Source: an uncultured Prevotellaceae bacterium
GTDB taxonomy: Bacteria > Bacteroidota > Bacteroidia > Bacteroidales > Bacteroidaceae
DNA length: 23,298 nucleotides
Assembly (NCBI GenBank): GCA_937910905.1
Contig: CALEPV010000081.1
Location: 1 to 23,298, forward strand
Direction of reading: 5' to 3'
Shown here: positions 8,594-15,932 of the stretch, piece by piece
Layout: each line of letters opens with the position of its first letter
Numbering within the stretch: position 1 is the stretch's first letter
Made by a program: the position numbers and the translations under genes
Notes under the pieces: generated by a model
Told to the model about the DNA's origin: nothing
The model's database searches: none
Seen by the model: only the letters and a program-made list of their open reading frames with translations

Positions 8594-11104
8594 TCAGTCG
8601 ACGAAGTATACGCGTTTTACGCGTGGTGATACAGACGTCAGTATCTCGTATGGGATGGTGTCTATTGCCTCTGCCAGCATGGTGGGCGGCAGCTCCGGAC
8701 CGAAGATTACTGCAGCATCACCCTCGCTGCAAGGAATGTCTGTCACATCGATCATGCACACATCCATACAGATGTTGCCCACATACGGTGCCTTCTGGCC
8801 ATTGACCAGACAGTAGCCGTTGCCACGGCCGAGGTGACGGTTTAGGCCGTCGGCATAGCCTATCGGCAGGGTGGCTATGCGGCTGTCGCGCGACAGAATG
8901 CCGCGTCGGGAGTAGCCCACGGTGTCCGTCTGCGGCACATCGTGTATCTGCAGTATCGTAGTCTTGAGCGTCGATATGCACGACAGCATGTTGTTCGTGC
9001 GGGCATCGATACCGTAGAGACCCAGTCCCAGGCGTACCATATCGGCCTGCCGCTCCGGGAAGTGCTCAATGGCTGCCGAGTTGCAAGTGTGGCGCAGTAT
9101 ACGGTATGGGAACGCTTCCTGCAGGCGGTCGGCAGCGTCGGTGAACTTCTGCCACTGCTGTGCAGAGAATGCGTCGAAGTCGTCGCTGTCGGCTCCCACG
9201 AAGTGAGTGAACACCGAGCGAGGTATCAAGGCTTTCTGGTTGTGCAGGCGCTCAACGAGCGGTGCTATGTCCTTATGTGGCTCGAAGCCTAAACGGTGCA
9301 TTCCTGTGTCGAGCTTGATGTGTATAGGGAAGTTGGTTATGCCCTCGCGCTCGGCAGCATGGATGAGTGCATCGAGCAGTCGGAAGCTGTACACTTCCGG
9401 CTCCAGATTGTACTCGAACAGCGTCCGGAAACTGTTCATCTCAGGATTCATCACCATGATGTTGGTGGTGATGCCTGCGCGGCGCAACTCCACGCCCTCG
9501 TCGGCAACGGCGACAGCCAGATAGTCCACGCGGTGATCTTGCAGCGTGCGTGCCACCTCGATGGCTCCAGCTCCGTAGGCCGACGCCTTGACCATGCACA
9601 CCATGCGTGTGCCCGGACGCAGCATCGAGCGGTAGTGGTTGAGGTTGTCCACCAGCGCGCTTAGGTTCACCTGCAGTATTGTCTCATGCACACGCTGCAT
9701 CAAGGCCTCGCTGATGCGGTCGAAGCGGAACATACGTGCGCCCTTGACCAGCACCACCCGCTGCTGTAGGCTGGAGAATGCGGCTGAATGCAGATACTCA
9801 TCCACCGATGCATAGAGGCTCACTACCAGCTGTCCCTTGCGACTGTCGTCTACGCAGCTGATGCCTGCACTGATTTCAGGCCCTATGCCTACCAGCTCGT
9901 CCACACCGTTCTTGACAATCAGAGCCACCACTTGCGAGTAGAGCGATGTGAGCGTCAGACCTGTCTGTTTGATGTCGGACAGGATGAGTGTGCGCTTGCG
10001 TGCGGCCTCGTCGTGACGACGGCGCATGAAGTCGAGGGCTATCTCCAGTGAGCTGAGGTCGCTATTGTAGGAATCGGTGATGATGGTGCATCCCTTGATG
10101 CCTTCACTGACCTCCAGACGCATGGCCACCGGCTCCAGTCGTGCCATACGCTCGGCTAAGACAGCTGGCTCTATACCTATATATATACATACGCACGCGC
10201 AATGTATGGCATCCTCTATGCTGGCTGCATCGATGAATGGAATGGTAAAGGGGAACTCGTTCTCCTGCACTACCCCCGATAGTTTGTCGGGTGCAGACAC
10301 GTTCAAGGTAATGGTGGTCGTAGTGCTGTCATGCCGCACCCCACCCCGCCGCCAGCCAATCAGCTTACAGCGCATATTGGCCTCGGCCACGCACTTGGCT
10401 GTCATCTCATCGTCGGCATTGTACACCAGCACCTGCGCATCGCGGAACAGGCGCAGTTTCTCACGGCATTTCTCCTCGCGGGTGGCGAAGTTCTCGTCGT
10501 GCGCCGAGCCCAGGTGCGTCATCACGCCAATGGTGGGCTGAATGATGGCCTGAAGCGCATCCATCTCGCCCGGTTCGCTGATGCCGGTCTCGAATATACC
10601 CACCTGAGTTTTCTCCGACAGACGCCACACAGACAGCGGCACGCCAATCTGCGAGTTCCAGGAGCGGGGCGAGCGGGTCACGTTGTAGTCGGGCGAAAGC
10701 AGCTGGTAAAGCCATTCCTTCACTATCGTCTTGCCATTGCTACCGGTGATGCCTATGATAGTAGGTTGCTGCCCAGGGTGCTCTGCGTGCGCCACTATAG
10801 CTTCGCGGTGTCGCTCAGCTAAGCGCTGAAGAGCCTTCAGGGTAGACGGCACCTGCAGGTAGTTGGCATCCTGTGCAGGGTGTTCGGGCAGTTGCTGCAC
10901 CACGAAGTTGCGCACACCGCGGCTGTACAGTTCGTTGATGTAGCGGTGTCCATCGTTCTTCTGCGTGCGTATGGCAAAGAACAAGGTCTCTTCGGGATAT
11001 ATCAGTGAACGGCTATCGGTGAGCAACCAGTCGATGCCGTACTCCACACTGCCAACGCGATGAGCGCCTATCAGTGTGGTGATGTTGGATATGCTATATG
11101 TCAT
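8594..11104 (-). CDS. bifunctional UDP-MurNAc-tripeptide:D-Ala-D-Ala ligase / alanine racemase (MurF-Alr fusion)
   Basis: One 836-residue chain joins the enzyme that makes D-alanine to the one that attaches D-Ala-D-Ala to UDP-MurNAc-tripeptide, the last cytoplasmic step of peptidoglycan precursor synthesis. The first ~460 residues are Mur-ligase, with the P-loop GSNGKT at 121-126 and the following Mur-ligase middle and C-terminal domains. The rest is a fold-type III alanine racemase with the PLP lysine K506 in MVKASAYGAG and the catalytic tyrosine Y731 in VGYSRRG. This fusion is established for Bacteroidota. I chose the ATG at 11104 (MTYSISNI); the in-frame ATG at 11173 would overlap folB and adds 23 basic residues unlike the family. 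folB ends 23 bases upstream, so the two are probably co-transcribed. A stem-loop cluster follows the stop. Confidence 0.93.
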   Translation of the reverse strand: MTYSISNITTLIGAHRVGSVEYGIDWLLTDSRSLIYPEETLFFAIRTQKNDGHRYINELYSRGVRNFVVQQLPEHPAQDANYLQVPSTLKALQRLAERHREAIVAHAEHPGQQPTIIGITGSNGKTIVKEWLYQLLSPDYNVTRSPRSWNSQIGVPLSVWRLSEKTQVGIFETGISEPGEMDALQAIIQPTIGVMTHLGSAHDENFATREEKCREKLRLFRDAQVLVYNADDEMTAKCVAEANMRCKLIGWRRGGVRHDSTTTTITLNVSAPDKLSGVVQENEFPFTIPFIDAASIEDAIHCACVCIYIGIEPAVLAERMARLEPVAMRLEVSEGIKGCTIITDSYNSDLSSLEIALDFMRRRHDEAARKRTLILSDIKQTGLTLTSLYSQVVALIVKNGVDELVGIGPEISAGISCVDDSRKGQLVVSLYASVDEYLHSAAFSSLQQRVVLVKGARMFRFDRISEALMQRVHETILQVNLSALVDNLNHYRSMLRPGTRMVCMVKASAYGAGAIEVARTLQDHRVDYLAVAVADEGVELRRAGITTNIMVMNPEMNSFRTLFEYNLEPEVYSFRLLDALIHAAEREGITNFPIHIKLDTGMHRLGFEPHKDIAPLVERLHNQKALIPRSVFTHFVGADSDDFDAFSAQQWQKFTDAADRLQEAFPYRILRHTCNSAAIEHFPERQADMVRLGLGLYGIDARTNNMLSCISTLKTTILQIHDVPQTDTVGYSRRGILSRDSRIATLPIGYADGLNRHLGRGNGYCLVNGQKAPYVGNICMDVCMIDVTDIPCSEGDAAVIFGPELPPTMLAEAIDTIPYEILTSVSPRVKRVYFVD

Positions 11105-11127
11105 TGTAGTATGTTGTTGTATATAGG

Positions 11128-11520
11128 TTAATCTCCGCGCACGAGCCGCAGCTTGACGCCGGCACCGCCACAATCGGTCGGCACAGGCATGGGCGGGTTG
11201 GTTTTCGTAAGTTCGACCTCCACAGCTATGGCTGCACTAAAGGCGTTCAGTATGGCTGCTGCTATGCGGCGGGCCACATGCTCAAGCAGGGCTGAAGGCT
11301 GTGCCATCTCGCGCCGTACAACCACTACAATATCGGCATAGGATATGGTGCCGCCCAGCTGATCGGTTGTTGCAGCCGCAGAGAAGTCGGTGTCGATGCT
11401 CACATTGAGCACGAAGTCGGCTCCCACGGTGCGCTCCTGCGGAAGCACTCCGTGACGGGCATGGATGCGCAAATCACGCAGGAACACCGATGATGCAGTG
11501 ATATGATTGTAGTCAGACAT
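11128..11520 (-). CDS. folB: dihydroneopterin aldolase
   Basis: Folate-pathway enzyme that converts 7,8-dihydroneopterin to 6-hydroxymethyl-7,8-dihydropterin and glycolaldehyde in the cytoplasm. The 130 residues match the compact FolB/tunnelling fold. RIHARHGVLPQER carries the conserved active-site glutamate (E29), SYADI (Y61) follows the expected N-terminal strands, LLEH (E80) starts the second helix, and the LTKTNPP segment carries the conserved lysine (K106). The ATG at 11520 is chosen because MSDYNHIT leads directly into the first strand and overlaps the upstream stop by 8 bases (ATGTCTGA), a layout typical of translational coupling. An in-frame extension to 11625 lies wholly inside the preceding gene. 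Confidence 0.92.
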   Translation of the reverse strand: MSDYNHITASSVFLRDLRIHARHGVLPQERTVGADFVLNVSIDTDFSAAATTDQLGGTISYADIVVVVRREMAQPSALLEHVARRIAAAILNAFSAAIAVEVELTKTNPPMPVPTDCGGAGVKLRLVRGD

Positions 11521-12217
11521 TGGCAAACAGCAGGGAAGAATCGGCCTGCGGCTCGGCTGTCGCCGCATCGTCGGCTGGCGTGATATACTTCTTGAGGGCA
11601 CGCTCCACACCTGTTCGCCAGGCATTGACGGTCTCGTTGGTCAATTCCAATGAGCTCACCAAACGCACAACATGCTCCAGCGGCATACGGTAGCGCAGCA
11701 CGCCGGATATCAGTTTGGCATAGTTCCAATACTCAGGATTGAACTTCTCCGACAGGCCCTCCACGGTGGTCTTATAGCCGCGCTTGTTCTGGAACTGGAA
11801 GTCGTAGCGCTTGGTGCCATCGGCATTGACATGCTTCACGATGTGCCCCTTGGTGACGCTCTTGGGCAGTATGATACCTTCGTCATCGTCCTGCAAGCCT
11901 GTGAAGATTTCGTATGGCTGGCCATCGAGCAGGCCCACCAGTGCCACCCACTTCTCCTTATTGTTCTGGAAGCGCACCACGTCGCACTCCAGGCTCTCCG
12001 GCCGCTTCTCGACCACAGTCGGCATCTGGTGGGTCGCCTCCGACACCACACGCAGCAACTCGGCCGCAAACTCGCGGGCTACGGGATGGTCGGCAGTGAG
12101 GCCCATTGTGGCCACAGCCTCGTCGAAACCTGCAACGACCTGTTCACGGAACATATCAAAATTGAATATTGGCTGTCCTGTGGGACCAGTCTCAATGAAG
12201 GATGTTAGTGTAAGCAT
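11513..12217 (-). CDS. stand-alone protein resembling the C-terminal (TSCPD-type) region of adenosylcobalamin-dependent ribonucleotide reductase
   Basis: A 234-residue protein. From about residue 71 to 211 (KRPESLECDVVRFQNNKEKW ... WNYAKLISGVLRYRMPLEHV ... GVERALKKY) it closely resembles, from memory, the region near the C-terminus of class II ribonucleotide reductase (NrdJ) in Bacteroidales. It has no reductase barrel and none of the C-terminal cysteine or zinc-ribbon segments. The only cysteine is C78, so it cannot be a reductase itself. Residues 1-70 are unrecognised and predicted helical. The ATG at 12217 lies 17 bases after the asparaginase stop; the in-frame extension to 12340 falls inside asparaginase. 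The gene overlaps folB by 8 bases. Possible roles are nucleotide-dependent regulation or a partner for a truncated NrdJ elsewhere. The homology is recognised by eye, not by search. Confidence 0.65.
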   Translation of the reverse strand: MLTLTSFIETGPTGQPIFNFDMFREQVVAGFDEAVATMGLTADHPVAREFAAELLRVVSEATHQMPTVVEKRPESLECDVVRFQNNKEKWVALVGLLDGQPYEIFTGLQDDDEGIILPKSVTKGHIVKHVNADGTKRYDFQFQNKRGYKTTVEGLSEKFNPEYWNYAKLISGVLRYRMPLEHVVRLVSSLELTNETVNAWRTGVERALKKYITPADDAATAEPQADSSLLFANV

Positions 12218-12234
12218 ATATGAATATGGAGTTG

Positions 12235-13284
12235 TTATACTATGGTCACCTCGCCGCATAGCGGGGTATTCATCAGTCGTCGCACCGTGAGATAGTCGCT
12301 GTGGTGAGCCTGCAGGTGCATCAGTTTGGCTATGGCACATTCCACTGTGCTGTCATATCCGGATATGACGCCGGCATTGTGGAGCAGAAACCCACCGTTG
12401 TAGCGGGCCATCTCAATGCTGCCTGCAGCACACTGCGTGATGTTCACGATGTTGACCCCGCGGCACGATGCCTCGCTCAGCGCATCCATGAGCCACGGCA
12501 GCTGCGGCGCATTGCCGCTGCCGTATGTACGCATCACGATGCCGCGCAGACTGCGCATGTCTAGCAGGCTGCGCACCATCTCCTCCTGTATGCCGGGGAA
12601 CAGTGTGAACACCATGATATTGGTGTCCATAGCAAAGTGCGGGGTCATGGGACGTGTGTAGTCGGGCTTCAGTATGCGCTCATCGTTGTAGTGGATATCT
12701 ATGCCAGCGTCGGCCAGATGCGGGAAGTTGAAGGAATCGAATGCGTTGAAGCCGTCGGCATTGAACTTGATGGCGCGGTTGCCCCGCAGTAGGCGCCCGT
12801 TGAAGTAGATGCACACTTCCGGCACACGCGGCTGGCCATTGGGATGATGGGCTGCCGCTATCTCGATGCTGGTGATGAGATTCTCGCGTCCGTCGGTGCG
12901 CAGCTGGCCTATCGGCAACTGCGAGCCTGTCAGTATCACAGGCTTTGTCAGGTTCTGCAACATGAACGACAGGGCGGCTGCGGTGAAGGCCATTGTGTCT
13001 GTGCCGTGCAGTATGACGAAGCCATCGTAGTTGTCATAGTGTCCTACAATGATTTCCACTATACGCGCCCACAGCCGCGGATCCATGTCGCTGCTGTCTA
13101 TCGGGTGTGGGAACTGGTGCACATCAATCCCCGTTGGCACGGATGCAAATTCGGGCATCTGTGCTATCAGATGGTTGAAGTCGAGCGGTTCCAGCGTGCT
13201 GGTTTCGCGATTCAATCCCATGCCAATAGTCCCTCCAGTGTATATGAGCAGTATGCGTCCTGTGCGTTGCTGTGATGCCGACAT
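12235..13284 (-). CDS. ansA: type I (cytoplasmic) L-asparaginase
   Basis: Hydrolyses L-asparagine to aspartate and ammonia. At 349 residues it fits the AnsA branch. The first signature YTGGTIGMG supplies the catalytic threonine (T19), and HGTDTM (93-98) supplies the second Thr-Asp pair. TGSQLPIGQLRTDGREN and the RGNRAIKFNADGFNAFDSFN stretch are also typical of AnsA. There is no signal peptide, unlike periplasmic type II enzymes. I chose ATG 13284 (MSASQQRT): the in-frame TTG at 13314 lies inside the -7 promoter box. The gene probably heads a four-gene operon, with 17 bases to the next gene. Its product aspartate links loosely to peptidoglycan and nucleotide precursors, but the operon logic is not obvious. 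Confidence 0.92.
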   Translation of the reverse strand: MSASQQRTGRILLIYTGGTIGMGLNRETSTLEPLDFNHLIAQMPEFASVPTGIDVHQFPHPIDSSDMDPRLWARIVEIIVGHYDNYDGFVILHGTDTMAFTAAALSFMLQNLTKPVILTGSQLPIGQLRTDGRENLITSIEIAAAHHPNGQPRVPEVCIYFNGRLLRGNRAIKFNADGFNAFDSFNFPHLADAGIDIHYNDERILKPDYTRPMTPHFAMDTNIMVFTLFPGIQEEMVRSLLDMRSLRGIVMRTYGSGNAPQLPWLMDALSEASCRGVNIVNITQCAAGSIEMARYNGGFLLHNAGVISGYDSTVECAIAKLMHLQAHHSDYLTVRRLMNTPLCGEVTIV

Positions 13285-13311
13285 GGTACGAGTGTATGTT
13301 TTTTGTTGGTG

Positions 13312-13319
13312 CAAAGGTA
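13312..13319 (-). promoter_or_regulatory. -7 box (TACCTTTG) for the ansA operon
   Basis: On the - strand TACCTTTG matches TAnnTTTG exactly. The predicted start is near 13305, giving a leader of about 21 bases before the ATG at 13284. It is back to back with the promoter of the CotH lipoprotein. No clear -33 TTTG was found. Confidence 0.6.
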
Positions 13320-13340
13320 AAGACTTTCCGTGCTAATACG

Positions 13341-13348
13341 TAATTTTG
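13341..13348 (+). promoter_or_regulatory. -7 box (TAATTTTG) for the CotH lipoprotein gene
   Basis: TAATTTTG matches TAnnTTTG, and the predicted start near 13355 leaves a 25-base AT-rich leader to the ATG at 13380. It is divergent from the ansA promoter, 21 bases away, so a regulator bound between them could affect both. No clear -33 element was found. Confidence 0.55.
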
Positions 13349-13379
13349 CGCTCAAAAAGATAACCAACGATATATCCAT

Positions 13380-15917
13380 ATGCCAAATTACAGATACTTG
13401 CCGCATAGCTTACTTGCCTCGCTGGTGTTTGCACTGGTAGCATCGTGCACCGACCTGAGTGAAGTAGAACAGCGTCTGGACCGCCTGGAACAACGTGCCG
13501 ACAACATGGAGAGTGCACTGGCTGCACTCAGCACAGCCTACTCGAATGGCTGCATCATCACCGACGTGAAGCGCCAGGGCGACGGGTGGCTGATAGTATT
13601 CTCGGATGAGTCGAGCATCACCATCACCGACGGCAAGGATGGTGAGACTGGACGTGACGGACGCGACGGCCGCGATGGGCGCGATGGTGTGACACCATGT
13701 CTGATGGTAGACACCGAGGGCTATTGGGCCATCTCACTCGACAACCGGCAGAGCTACAGCCGTCTGACCGACAGCCAAGGCGAATACGTCAAGGCTCAAG
13801 GTGAAACAGGTGCGCAGGGCGAACAGGGCGAACATGGTGAGCGTGGTGAGCAAGGCGAGCGTGGCGAGGATGGACAGGACGGCAGCAATGGTGCCGATGG
13901 CATGTCCGTGCGGGTGGTGGTGAACGACGAAGGAGTATATGTTGTGGAGAGCTACTATGCCTCCGACCCCGCGACAGTGGTAATGTCGCAGGCTACGCCC
14001 TACACTGCTGCGGCCGACCATATTATACGCAGCATATCCGAGGACCAGCGCACACAGCAGACCACCATAACACTGGCCGATGGCAGCAGCTATACATTTG
14101 CCCGTGCACGCGTCAACGTGACGGGGCTGGCTGTTCTGACGGTACGGCCTCTGCTGATAGGAGAGGGCGGACGCGCGACCGTTGACTTCAGGGTGAACCC
14201 TTCCACGGCTGCACTTCAGCTGGATGCCAACGGCCTGCCCGTAGGTCTGCAACTGGACTGCGTTGGCACCGCCACACGCGGACTTGTCACACCTCCATCG
14301 CACTTCAGGCTGGCATCGGTGGAGCAGACCTACGACGAGCAGGGCGTAATGATGCCAGGACAGTACCGCGCCTGGATTGAAGACTTGGGCGTAAGCAGCC
14401 ATTACGACGATATGGTGTGCCTGGTACTACAGACCACTGACGGAAAGGGCGACGAGGCATACGTCTCATCATCTGCCTTCGAGGTAAAAGCCAGTGGAGC
14501 GCTGTTCACGCGGTTTGCCTTGTTGCATGAGCGCAACGCGAGCGTGGTACATGATGTAGAAGTGCCCATCAACGGTACGAACCTGACAGTATCGTCGCCT
14601 TACATTAACGATGTCACATCACTCGTTCCTACGTTTGAGACCAACGGTGCTCATGTGTTCATCGGTGAGAACGAGCAGTACAGCGGTACTAATACCGTGA
14701 ACTTCAGCCAGCCCGTGCGCTACCGTGTAGTAGGTGCCGATGGCGAGGAGAACATCTACACTGTCACCATCACCACTACAGGTCTGCCACTGGTGGAGAT
14801 CAACACACCCGATGCCGTCGGCATCACCAGCAAGGAAGAGTGGATCGACAGTGCCACCATACGCATCTTCACGCCCGACGGACAGTTAGACTTGGATGGG
14901 CGCATGAGCATCAAGGGGCGCGGCAACTCAACATGGGCGCTCTATCCCAAGAAGCCATACGGTATACGGCTGGACAAGAAGGCCACTGTGCTGGGAATGC
15001 CAGCCGGACGCAGATGGGTACTGCTGGCCAACTGGATGGACCGCACCCTGCTGCGCAACGATGTGGCACTGGAAGTGGCTCGCCGCATGGGGATTGAGTT
15101 CACTCCACGGGGGCTGTCGGTAGATGTGGTGATGAATGGAAGACATATAGGCACATACTTCCTCTGCGAGTCAATCAAAGTCGGGCCAGACCGTGTGGAC
15201 ATCGAAGAGATGGACTCGACCAACATCGAAGGCGATGCGCTGACCGGCGGATACCTGATGGAAGTGGATGTCAACTTCGACCGCCCCAACGGTTTCCGCT
15301 CCAAGACATTCAACATGCCCTGGATGTTCCGCCACCCCAGCGCAGAAGATGTGACTCCCGAGCAGCAGGCATACATGCAGGCTTACGTGGACAGCTTTGA
15401 AGTGATCCTTGCCGATTATGTCCGCCTGCGCAACCACGAGTACACCGACTACCTCGATGCCGATGCCTACGCAGCATGGTGGCTCATGCACGAACTCGTG
15501 GGTAACCACGAGTCCAAGCTCCCTGCCAGCTGCTATTTCCACAAGCAGCGCGGTGGTGTGCTCACAGCCGGTCCCGTGTGGGACTTCGACTGGGGCACAT
15601 TCACGCTCGATAAGAGCACTGCGATTGTCACATCAGGCTTCTTCTATCAGCAGTACCTAATACACAACCGCTACTTCCGCTCAAGGGTGCAGAAGCAGTG
15701 GGCCTTGCACCGCACTGCGCTGGAGACACTGCCCGAATACATCGACCGTCAGGCTGAAGCCATACGACGAGCCAACGAATTGAACCTGCGCATCTGGCCC
15801 ATCAACGTGCGTATCAATATGGATGAGACGCTGACCTTCGATGCTGCCATAGCACGCATGAAGCAGGCCATACAACAGAAGCTGATTTATATGGATGCCT
15901 ACGTTGCGGCTCTGTGA
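13380..15917 (+). CDS. lipoprotein with coiled coil, collagen-like repeats and a C-terminal CotH-kinase domain
   Basis: An 845-residue envelope lipoprotein. A signal peptide ends at the lipobox VASC (C23). Residues 25-50 form a heptad-like coiled coil (LSEVEQRLDRLEQRADNMES) and lead into a module resembling the PL29-lyase N-terminal (DUF4988) domain. Two Gly-X-Y runs follow, 7 triplets at 85-105 (G-R-D repeated) and 11 at 141-173 (G-E-Q, G-E-R). The middle holds beta-rich, Ig-like regions, one around 390-475. From about 505 to the end lies a CotH-kinase domain: KGRGNSTW 512-519, KKPYGIRLDKK 524-534, WVLLANWMDRTLLRN, GTYFLCESIKVGPDRVDIEE and WDFDWG 734-739. CotH in Bacillus phosphorylates spore-coat proteins; the Bacteroidota role is unknown. 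Adhesion or an extracellular scaffold is an inference. It converges with the next gene, with 15 bases between the stops. Confidence 0.85.
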   Translation: MPNYRYLPHSLLASLVFALVASCTDLSEVEQRLDRLEQRADNMESALAALSTAYSNGCIITDVKRQGDGWLIVFSDESSITITDGKDGETGRDGRDGRDGRDGVTPCLMVDTEGYWAISLDNRQSYSRLTDSQGEYVKAQGETGAQGEQGEHGERGEQGERGEDGQDGSNGADGMSVRVVVNDEGVYVVESYYASDPATVVMSQATPYTAAADHIIRSISEDQRTQQTTITLADGSSYTFARARVNVTGLAVLTVRPLLIGEGGRATVDFRVNPSTAALQLDANGLPVGLQLDCVGTATRGLVTPPSHFRLASVEQTYDEQGVMMPGQYRAWIEDLGVSSHYDDMVCLVLQTTDGKGDEAYVSSSAFEVKASGALFTRFALLHERNASVVHDVEVPINGTNLTVSSPYINDVTSLVPTFETNGAHVFIGENEQYSGTNTVNFSQPVRYRVVGADGEENIYTVTITTTGLPLVEINTPDAVGITSKEEWIDSATIRIFTPDGQLDLDGRMSIKGRGNSTWALYPKKPYGIRLDKKATVLGMPAGRRWVLLANWMDRTLLRNDVALEVARRMGIEFTPRGLSVDVVMNGRHIGTYFLCESIKVGPDRVDIEEMDSTNIEGDALTGGYLMEVDVNFDRPNGFRSKTFNMPWMFRHPSAEDVTPEQQAYMQAYVDSFEVILADYVRLRNHEYTDYLDADAYAAWWLMHELVGNHESKLPASCYFHKQRGGVLTAGPVWDFDWGTFTLDKSTAIVTSGFFYQQYLIHNRYFRSRVQKQWALHRTALETLPEYIDRQAEAIRRANELNLRIWPINVRINMDETLTFDAAIARMKQAIQQKLIYMDAYVAAL

Positions 15918-15932
15918 CCTGAGCCTTGCAGC

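Noticed and set aside
10180..10205. Tandem TA-rich stretch within murF-alr
   Set aside because: It is a chance run of Ile/Tyr codons inside the MurF part of the reading frame, which stays intact.
13632..13898. Repetitive DNA suggesting a tandem repeat or CRISPR
   Set aside because: The repetition is a 9-base Gly-X-Y codon pattern within an open frame, with no spacer structure. It is collagen-like coding sequence.
13734..14402. A 222-codon - strand frame inside the CotH lipoprotein
   Set aside because: It is the antisense shadow of the collagen-like and linker region, whose GC-rich repeats suppress stops. There is no promoter or domain.
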